Source: Thioalkalivibrio sp. ALJ3 | GTDB taxonomy: Bacteria; Pseudomonadota; Gammaproteobacteria; Ectothiorhodospirales; Ectothiorhodospiraceae | Length of the DNA stretch: 64,000 bases | Direction of reading: 5' to 3' | Assembly: GCF_000377205.1 (NCBI RefSeq) | Contig: NZ_KB897906.1 | Location: 154,272-218,271 of the forward strand | Shown here: piece by piece, positions 58,901-64,000 of the stretch | Layout: each line of letters opens with the position of its first letter | Numbering within the stretch: position 1 is the stretch's first letter | Made by a program: the position numbers and the translations under genes | Notes under the pieces: generated by a model | What the model saw: the letters and a program-made list of their open reading frames with translations, nothing else | What the model was told of the DNA's origin: nothing | The model's database searches: none

Positions 58901-61487
58901 GAGCATCGTCACGAATCAACACGTCAATGGTGTCGTCGGCGACCTGATCATTGTCATCCGTCAGCGCAACCTTAATCGCCTCTTTCCAGTCCAGGTTACG
59001 GCCCTGACCATCGGGATGTTCGATCGGCTCGCGGAATTCCAGATCGAAACTGACTTCGCCCGTATCGCTGTCGAAACCGGTAAGGGTCAGCAGATTTCCA
59101 TTGTCGGTTTCGATACTGACCGTATTGGATTCACCAAGAGCCTGGAGTTGATCGAGCGTCAAGACCACAGATCCATCTTCCTCGGTAGCCCCCACGCCGT
59201 TGTTCCCGCTCAATGTTCCTACGATTGCCAAGCTGGCAATACCTGCCGGGGCAACGAGCGCGAAGCTTCCCGATTTCACCAATTGAGCGGAATCCGGGTT
59301 TGTACCGTTCTCCAGATGCTTCTCGTCGAAGAAGAAATCCTTCTCGCCCAACCCTGTAATTTCCGGCCCCGGGACCGGAACCCCAGTGACTGCCGAGGCC
59401 TGATCACTCAACTCGAACGGATTCACCCCGTCCTCGGCGATGGTCACCGTACCTTCAACAGTTGCCGCCAGTTCGTTCCCCGACACCTGCCCGTTTCGGA
59501 TCGCCTCGGCACCGTTGGCCGTCAGCACCACGTGGTTCCCGTCCAGCGCGAGATAACCGTTGCTGTCCTCGGTCAGCGACAGGGCGATCTCGCCCGCCAG
59601 GCCGCTGTCGATGCCATCTAGGTCCAGATCAGTGCTGATCTCGAACACCACATCACCGGCGTCAGCGGACTGAGGCCAGCCCTCCGGGGCATCCACTGCC
59701 GACAGCTCCACTGTCAGCTCCGGATTCGGCACCGGCACCTCGTCGATCGCCGCTTGCGCGTCATCACTCAGCACGAACGGGTTCACGTCGTCCCCGGCGA
59801 TGGTAACCGTGCCTTCAACCGCCGCTATCAAACCATCCAGTCCGAGTTGGCCGTTGCGGATGGCAGTGGCACCATCTTTGGTCAGCACCACATTGTTGCC
59901 GTCCAGTGTCAGAAAACCGTTGCTGTCCTCGGTCAGGGTGAGAGCGATGTTGCCCGCCAGCCCTTCGTCGATGCCATCGAGTTCCAGATCCGCGGTGACT
60001 TCAAACACCACATCACCTTCATCCGCTGACTGCGGCCAACCCTCAGGCTGCTCGGCCATCGACAACTCGATCGTCAACTCCGGGCTTGGCACTGGCACCA
60101 GGACACCACCCTCGGCGCTCGCTTCGAGAGTGAAGGTGTTAACGAGGTTCTCGCCGATAATCAGGGTGCCTTCGATGGTCACGCTCAGATCGTTTCCAGA
60201 AACCTGCCCGTTCTGGATCGCTTCGGCGCCTGCCTCGGTCAGGGCAACCGACCATTGGCCCCACTCATCCTGGGAAAGCTCAAGGTATTCGACGTCGCCA
60301 CCGACGATTTCGTAAGTAAACTGGCCGAGTGACTCATCGATTCCATCAAAGTCAGCCTGCGGGTTAATCCAGAATACGGTCATACCCTCTTCAACTTCCG
60401 AGGAGGGAAATCCCAAATCCTCAGGGAAGGGGCCTTCTACATCCGTATTTAGCGCCTGCACGCCGAGATCCTTACCGTCGCCCAGATCGCCCTGCGGAGG
60501 CATCGGGAATACTTCTCCCGGCAACAACTGGAAATCAAATGTCGGCTCCGGCACTTCGACGGCAACGATTGAGCTGTCCGTGGCTGAAACCAGGCCAATT
60601 CCGTCAATCTCGACGGTACCCTGAACGTCTACGGAGAGTTCGTTATTGGGAACCTGGCCATTCTGCAGTGCCCATGCACCCTGTTCGGTCAGAACGATGG
60701 CTGGATTACCATCGGCATCAGAACCGATCTCCAGATAGGCCGAGTCGCCGCCAACAATCTCGTACGCAATCGGGCCGGCCGCCGATTCGGGTAGTCCATC
60801 CAGGTCCAGCGTGGCACCCAGGCTGAACACCACCATGCCGGCCCCGGGCTGTTCAGAGGGCAGCATGTCGCCCTGTTCGGCCAGAGCGGCCATCGGGCCC
60901 TGACCCAGGGGACGGATATCGGAGCCCACCCGCGATACAAGATCATTGACTGGTGTAACAGCGATGACGAGGCTGGGTTCCGAATCCACATCATCCGTAC
61001 CGGCGAGGGTCCCTCCACCTTCACCATCCGCTTCGCCGGGGCCTCCCAGTGCGTTCGGGTCGTAGGTATATTCGATCTGGCCGACCTCTTCGGAGCCGCG
61101 GGCGATGCGGACGAAGCCGCCGCCTTCGCCGGCTGCGCCGCCGTCGGCACCGGCGGCCGGCGCTTCGATGATGTCGGTGATGTCTTCACCGCGATCCAGG
61201 GCGGCGATGATCTCTTCGACCGTAGCGTCGGCGATCCCGCCTTCTTCAGGCGCGGGTTCGGCGGTTTCCGCCAGATCGTCGGTGATGGTGGCCGACTCGT
61301 TGCCCGCCAGGGACATGGTGGACCCGTCCTCGAAGGCCATTTCGATGAAGGCGCCGTCTTCGGCGATGACTTCCTCGCCGTAGAAGATCTCGTCTCCGGG
61401 TTGCAGGACGCGGGTGTTGCCGTCCTCGTCCCTGGCAATGACGGTACCCACCACGGATTCGACGGTAGCTACGACAACTTCAGACAT
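55974..61487 (-). CDS. lapA: LapA-type large RTX adhesin
   Basis: 1837 residues, secreted by the type I route and held in the outer membrane by its N-terminal retention module. The module (1-125) carries the LapG site PAAG at 110-113 (IIEAPAAGADGG). Four imperfect repeats of about 105-120 residues span 218-714. A T1SS-143-like segment follows (DDAPVFEGGEG near 880), then a Ca-binding and adhesive middle, a VCBS-like domain near 1560-1650 (GSLTLAEDGTYTYTAS), RTX repeats (GAGNDILIGGDGADTF, about 1680) and C-terminal DNDQLKIDQ. It is small for LapA proteins. Very acidic. RBS AAGGAGAAGG precedes ATG 61487. The start segment is shared with the mini-adhesin. Confidence 0.92.
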   Translation of the reverse strand: MSEVVVATVESVVGTVIARDEDGNTRVLQPGDEIFYGEEVIAEDGAFIEMAFEDGSTMSLAGNESATITDDLAETAEPAPEEGGIADATVEEIIAALDRGEDITDIIEAPAAGADGGAAGEGGGFVRIARGSEEVGQIEYTYDPNALGGPGEADGEGGGTLAGTDDVDSEPSLVIAVTPVNDLVSRVGSDIRPLGQGPMAALAEQGDMLPSEQPGAGMVVFSLGATLDLDGLPESAAGPIAYEIVGGDSAYLEIGSDADGNPAIVLTEQGAWALQNGQVPNNELSVDVQGTVEIDGIGLVSATDSSIVAVEVPEPTFDFQLLPGEVFPMPPQGDLGDGKDLGVQALNTDVEGPFPEDLGFPSSEVEEGMTVFWINPQADFDGIDESLGQFTYEIVGGDVEYLELSQDEWGQWSVALTEAGAEAIQNGQVSGNDLSVTIEGTLIIGENLVNTFTLEASAEGGVLVPVPSPELTIELSMAEQPEGWPQSADEGDVVFEVTADLELDGIDEGLAGNIALTLTEDSNGFLTLDGNNVVLTKDGATAIRNGQLGLDGLIAAVEGTVTIAGDDVNPFVLSDDAQAAIDEVPVPNPELTVELSAVDAPEGWPQSADAGDVVFEISTDLDLDGIDSGLAGEIALSLTEDSNGYLALDGNHVVLTANGAEAIRNGQVSGNELAATVEGTVTIAEDGVNPFELSDQASAVTGVPVPGPEITGLGEKDFFFDEKHLENGTNPDSAQLVKSGSFALVAPAGIASLAIVGTLSGNNGVGATEEDGSVVLTLDQLQALGESNTVSIETDNGNLLTLTGFDSDTGEVSFDLEFREPIEHPDGQGRNLDWKEAIKVALTDDNDQVADDTIDVLIRDDAPVFEGGEGITLSGSVTESPIEGNNGLNIGADIDGAFIKDIELAVNDDGHLVALLDGEEVLLTSRGEQLTLSFDSDTATLTAFNTNGDPVFTIQAGLDGSYSVNVLEPIDPVARSSFDEESLTSGGGIDDDLFVFDNGLEVQFASDNGAVNWSGSGIGVANNLISGGQTLSASFNQYVTDLDFTMGNQGTPSWEIYRDGDLVGSGNSLSINEPGGFDEIRFLGASGGNQYNIKGMSGTYMDASESFELPVTFHAEDGDGDDASHVIPIVFDPAVVDFPESGELLSPLVSVAVDSEEGQETVLKDDFEDLGVGGSGDGIIDDPNPPADTETLMFDFGQANAGQSFTLTWTQQAKGGWEDGNPDNLPSWQNRGGTRDTFKVFANGEEIYETSWYDPDNADDTVFDPEDESLTVVLDENGRAEIMFEVRSTHPDEVVDVSNIQGQLDVTSTIYTVSLDGSIDDPGEIDYYQLEVQGGELLVNGNVQTSVDGLYTVDPADITGLTVRPDAGANEIEVSAQAVSTDGVWSDVDIDSTEVVYSSAVTAVDNLNTAYVGESLEEHLSGREKGTDWAETREFTIGEGYSGSVAINAEFSVFSSGIAGNGEAELTWALFLEDSDDGEVLVGNGVLTRDSSQGSEFNVPMDLPDDLGPGHYRLELTGEETNDGSWFLGSWGGEVGFSEIVVGQQVDNAVHGNVITDEDAEGNSDEPGSDSTTLSIFDGDGFVEVDGEHTVAGEFGSLTLAEDGTYTYTASNDVANAGSIETFDYKLTHPNGDEAVATLSIRIDSPDVEVIWGDDVEPGATIAGSEADEILVGTSGADQIAAGAGNDILIGGDGADTFIWPGDVAGDVPSTGDINSGAYDPDAMPRDVVRDFTVDSQNGFTGEGEADQLDLSDLLVGADADNVDEYILAEEDGDGNTVLYVRTEGDTSPGNSGNPNNNDGDWAHNQSIVLEGVSMDGQSSADFVKQLMDNDQLKIDQ
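59346..60836 (-). repeat. lapA: Four tandem ~105-120-residue repeats inside lapA
   Basis: They encode residues 218-714. Each unit has a DLDLDGI-like start, a LTEDSNG or YEIVGGD middle, an AIRNGQ or AIQNGQ motif and an EGTVTI or EGTLII strand. Units three and four (residues 491 and 611 onward) are exactly 360 nt apart and nearly identical, sharing PEGWPQSAD. Units one and two are diverged, with a spacer at about 335-368. They look like extender domains that could expand or contract by recombination. Confidence 0.85.
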
Positions 61488-61566
61488 GACCTTCTCCTTG
61501 GACTCGGAAGTACTTCACAGTTTTCGATGGGTACGAGCCTAGGGGAGTCGGTCTTGGCACGACAGG

Positions 61567-61583
61567 TGTACCGAAGTACAGGG
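61567..61583 (-). promoter_or_regulatory. lapA: Shared adhesin-upstream motif, site 2
   Basis: The plus strand reads TGTACCGAAGTACAGGG, a TGTAC-CGAA-GTACA palindrome. It differs at one base from the site upstream of the mini-adhesin, and its near edge is also exactly 80 nt from the start codon (61487). Confidence 0.6.
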
Positions 61584-61663
61584 TTTGTGGGGTTACGGGA
61601 GAATCGATATGGGCCTCGGTTGGACGAAAGCGGCTGGAAGTTGCGTGGGGCGGGGGCTGGGTT

Positions 61664-61757
61664 GATGCGATTCGCTCCGCTCATAGGCATCCTACGTGAC
61701 GCTCCCCCCTCGTTTGATGAGGGTCGTAGGATGCGGATGAGCAAAGCGAATCGCATC
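61664..61757. repeat. Intergenic palindromic repeat (REP/MITE-like)
   Basis: Inverted arms of 33 nt (61664-61696 and 61725-61757) match at 29 positions around a 28-nt centre. Arms contain GTAGGATGCGGATGAG and AGCGAATCGCATC, a wording I associate with dispersed intergenic repeats of gammaproteobacteria. It may end the lapBC-luxR transcript as a hairpin but has no T-tract. Confidence 0.7.
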
Positions 61758-61795
61758 GCCGCCGCTAGAGGCGGGTTTCGCGGATGGCACGAAAA

Positions 61796-62410
61796 TCAGA
61801 CGGTCGGGTGGGATTCGCGCAGGCGAGTCAGGTGGAGCACGAGCTGGACACGGTCGTCCACGTTGAGCTTCTTGAAGACGGAGCCGAGGTGCATCTTGAC
61901 GGTACGCTCGGTCATGCCGAGCTGGCGTGCGATTTCCTTGTTGTGCGCGCCGGTGGTGACGGCCAGCGCGACCTCGCGCTCCCGGGGCGTCAGGTTATCG
62001 AAGCCCTCGGGCGGGGTTTCCGGATCGCGGGGCTGGGCGCTGCGGACGGTACGAATCATGCGGGTCATCAGGTCGGGGCCGACCCACAGCCCGCCACCCG
62101 TTACGGTCGCGGCGATCGTGCGCAACTGGGTGGCGTTGGCCAGCGTATGGCAGTAGCCGTGGGCCCCGGTATCGAACGCACGAATGCCTTCCTCGTCGTG
62201 CGGGTGGCGCGAGTGCACGATGACCCGATGCACCCGGGTCCTTTGCTCGACGTGCACCTCCCAGTCGGCCAGGTCCGTGCCGATCCAGCAGGCCTCGGCG
62301 CCCTCCGGCAACGTCGCCGGAAACGGCGGGCGCAGCACCTGGGCGTCCGGGAAGGCCTCTTCCCAGCGCGGTGAAGGCCGCGACGCCCGGTCCACCATGA
62401 AGATCTGCAT
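61796..62410 (-). CDS. LuxR-family regulator with degenerate receiver
   Basis: 204 residues. The C-terminal LuxR-type helix-turn-helix (about 139-196) is intact: LTPREREVALAVTTGAHNKE and MTERTVKMHLGSVFKKL. The N-terminal part has the size and strand pattern of a receiver (MQIFMVDRAS...VHRVIVHSRH), but the acidic pocket and phosphoacceptor Asp are not recognisable (EACWIGTDL), so it may not be phosphorylated. It starts 5 nt after lapC, so it is in the lapB-lapC transcript, and it points toward lapA. A role as regulator of the adhesins is inferred from position. Confidence 0.85.
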   Translation of the reverse strand: MQIFMVDRASRPSPRWEEAFPDAQVLRPPFPATLPEGAEACWIGTDLADWEVHVEQRTRVHRVIVHSRHPHDEEGIRAFDTGAHGYCHTLANATQLRTIAATVTGGGLWVGPDLMTRMIRTVRSAQPRDPETPPEGFDNLTPREREVALAVTTGAHNKEIARQLGMTERTVKMHLGSVFKKLNVDDRVQLVLHLTRLRESHPTV

Positions 62411-62415
62411 ATCGA

Positions 62416-63840
62416 TCAGCGCTCCGTAAAAGCCAGCTCGCCCGCGCGGAGGATCGGCTTCAGCAGGTACTGCAGGATGGTGCGACGCCCGGTGATGATA
62501 TCCACCTGCGTGACCATCCCGGTCATGATCGGGTGTTCCTCGTCGAAGCCTGTTTCCTCGGTTCGTACGCGGACCTTGTAGTAGGTGTTGCCGTCGTCGT
62601 CGGTAATGGTGTCCGGGCTGATGTGCTCCACGGTGGCATCCAGGCCGCCGTAGATGGCGAAGTCATAGGCCGTGAACTTCACCTTGGCGTTGAGTCCCGG
62701 ACGCAAGTAGGCAATGTCCCGCGGCGAGACCCGCGCCTCGATCAGCAATTCGTCCTCCAGCGGCACCACCTCGGCCACCTCGCGCCCGGGCGAGATCACG
62801 CCACCGCGCGTGGTGATGAACATCCGCTGCACAATACCCGCCATGGGCGAGCGCACCTCGGACAGCCGCACACGGTCCTCCAGGCCCTCGGTGCCCTCGG
62901 CCAGTTCCTGCAGCCGCCCAAGGGTGTCGGCGAGCTCCGAACGCCACTGATTGCGGAAATTCAGCCGCACCTCTCGGATCTTCTCTTCCGCTTCCTCGAT
63001 CGCGGCGTCCAGACGGGCGATCTGCGCCGTCGCCTGATCGCGGTCGCCGCGGGCGTTGGAGACCTCGCGGCGCAAGCGCAGGATCTCCACTTCGGATACC
63101 GCCCCGCTTTGCACCAGCGGTTCGGTAACCTCCAGCTCGCGACTCGCCAGCTCCAGGGCTCGGATGGCCTGGCTGCGTCGCGCCCTTACCTCGTTCAGCT
63201 CCTCACGTCTTTGCCGCATCTGCTCCTCGGCAATGCGAATCCGCGAGCGCAGCTCGTCCAGGCTTTCTTCGTAAAGCTGTTGCTCCTGCTCGACGATGGC
63301 CTGCGGCCCTTCCTGCAGGTCTGGTGTAATCAGGAACGGGGTTTCCGTCAGCAGCGCCATCAGGCGCGCCCGGCGCGCCTTCAACGCGAACTCGCTGGCC
63401 CTCGCCTCGCCCAGGTCGGACAGGAATCGCGTCGGGTCCACACGCACGAGCACATCGCCCTGTTCCACGACATCGCCTTCTCGCACCAGCACATCGGAGA
63501 CCACGCCCCCGTCCATGGACTGCAGCACCTGAAGGTTCTGCGACGGAATCACCCGCCCGTCCGCGCGGGCCACCTCGTCGATCTCGGCAATGGAGGCCCA
63601 GTAAACCAGCAGGCCCAGCGTGATCAGGATCCCGTAGAGGAGCGCGCGGGCGCGGATCGGACGCTCCTGTATCTGCGTCCAATCGGCGTCCGATGCCCAG
63701 TTGCGGTGGTCGCCCCCACCCTTGGTCAGCCAGGGGCGAAAGATCCGGTCCACCATCGGCGCACCGACCTTTCCGGTGTGGTCCATACCGCGGCCGAGTG
63801 CCTCGAACCCCTGGCCGTCCCTGCGCGTGCGTTTACTCAT
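62416..63840 (-). CDS. lapC: LapC, HlyD-type membrane fusion protein
   Basis: 474 residues. A cytoplasmic tail precedes one membrane helix (about 66-86, ALLYGILITLGLLVYWASI), a lipoyl/barrel half (GRVIPSQNLQVLQSMDGGVV), a long coiled-coil hairpin (about 175-310) and the second barrel half (SPMAGIVQRMFITTRGGVI), ending in the HlyD-family signature region GMVTQVDIITGRRTILQYLL. It connects LapB to the TolC-like channel. The ATG overlaps the lapB stop (ATGA). Confidence 0.94.
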   Translation of the reverse strand: MSKRTRRDGQGFEALGRGMDHTGKVGAPMVDRIFRPWLTKGGGDHRNWASDADWTQIQERPIRARALLYGILITLGLLVYWASIAEIDEVARADGRVIPSQNLQVLQSMDGGVVSDVLVREGDVVEQGDVLVRVDPTRFLSDLGEARASEFALKARRARLMALLTETPFLITPDLQEGPQAIVEQEQQLYEESLDELRSRIRIAEEQMRQRREELNEVRARRSQAIRALELASRELEVTEPLVQSGAVSEVEILRLRREVSNARGDRDQATAQIARLDAAIEEAEEKIREVRLNFRNQWRSELADTLGRLQELAEGTEGLEDRVRLSEVRSPMAGIVQRMFITTRGGVISPGREVAEVVPLEDELLIEARVSPRDIAYLRPGLNAKVKFTAYDFAIYGGLDATVEHISPDTITDDDGNTYYKVRVRTEETGFDEEHPIMTGMVTQVDIITGRRTILQYLLKPILRAGELAFTER

Positions 63841-64000
63841 GCCTGCGCCTTGCCTACGCGGCCTTCCCGCAGGGCTTGAATCACCTGATCCTTCGGCCCG
63901 TCGGCCACCACTCGGCCCTGATCCAGCACGATAATTCGGTCCACCAACTCGAGCAGCGAGGTACGGTGCGTCACGATCACGGTGGTGCGTCCCTGAATGA
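63837..64000 (-). CDS. lapB: LapB, type I secretion ABC transporter (C-terminal end only)
   Basis: The window ends inside this gene; 53 codons of the 3' end are visible. The text reads GRTTVIVTHRTSLLELVDR then IIVLDQGRVVADGPKDQVI, the H-loop histidine and the tail of an ABC ATPase domain as in HlyB/LapB exporters. The stop TGA overlaps the lapC start. Assignment to LapB rests on coupling to lapC and the adhesin genes. Confidence 0.85.
   Translation of the reverse strand, partial: IQGRTTVIVTHRTSLLELVDRIIVLDQGRVVADGPKDQVIQALREGRVGKAQA

Larger units (their letters stand above)
61488..61795. promoter_or_regulatory. 308-nt region between the LuxR-type gene and lapA
   Basis: It contains the shared adhesin motif (61567-61583), a second symmetric GAAGTACTTC at about 61507-61516, and the 94-nt palindromic repeat at 61664-61757. 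It contains no gene. It presumably holds the lapA promoter between the motif and the start codon. Confidence 0.55.

Noticed and set aside
59346-60836. Possible CRISPR-like periodicity
   Set aside because: The repeats are about 360 nt, in frame and protein-coding (adhesin extender units); there are no short spacers and no cas genes.

Overview
The window is a gene-dense, GC-rich chromosomal segment from a gammaproteobacterium. Several gene orders are classic for that class: nudJ-mnmA-hflD...purB...roxA near icd, surE-pcm-yqaA-nlpD-rpoS, queA-tgt-yajC-secD-secF, tsaB-yoaA and clpS-clpA. The mix of genes and the codon style fit the Chromatiales/Ectothiorhodospiraceae (a Thioalkalivibrio-like organism is my best guess, by inference only). 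There is no plasmid, prophage or CRISPR signature.

Region by region: 1-5.3 kb holds clpA (cut by the window edge), clpS, icd, nudJ and mnmA. 5.3-20.6 kb interleaves tRNA/nucleotide genes (hflD, purB, roxA, dusA) with central carbon genes (acnA, fumC, a glutamate dehydrogenase) and a three-gene signalling operon (small N-terminal-domain protein, HDOD, GGDEF-EAL). It ends in a divergent ribA / RibD-reductase pair. 20.6-24.7 kb is an alaC-hom-thrC amino-acid operon split by a repeat element. 24.9-29.9 kb is the rpoS neighbourhood. 30-41.7 kb carries a haem-binding sensor-like protein, a stand-alone short LOV photoreceptor, truD-tsaB-yoaA, a TPR lipoprotein next to PBP1B (LpoP-like), a kinase fusion and three small secreted proteins. 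A complete ISL3-family insertion sequence then sits in the T-tract of a terminator. 43.1-50.7 kb is a second copy of the repeat element, secF-secD-yajC-tgt-queA, two tRNAs and a TolC-family gene.

49-64 kb is one functional unit: a LapA-type, c-di-GMP-controlled biofilm adhesin system. It comprises a TolC-like outer membrane channel, LapG protease, LapD receptor (EAL and GGDEF both degenerate), a 512-residue mini-adhesin, a small conserved protein, a 1837-residue LapA adhesin, a LuxR-type regulator with a degenerate receiver, LapC and the end of LapB. Both adhesins carry a PAAG LapG cleavage site in the N-terminal retention module, RTX repeats and the same C-terminal end. Both also have a related 17-bp palindromic motif beginning exactly 80 nt upstream of the start codon, suggesting co-regulation.

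The most novel structure is a MITE-like repeat of about 303-319 bp (21826-22128 and 43097-43415). It has 33-bp terminal inverted repeats ending in CTAG. Several internal helices differ between the copies by compensating changes, and in both places the terminal CTAG supplies the TAG stop codon of the neighbouring gene (hom, secF). A 31-nt palindrome at 2246-2276 looks like an end-to-end remnant.
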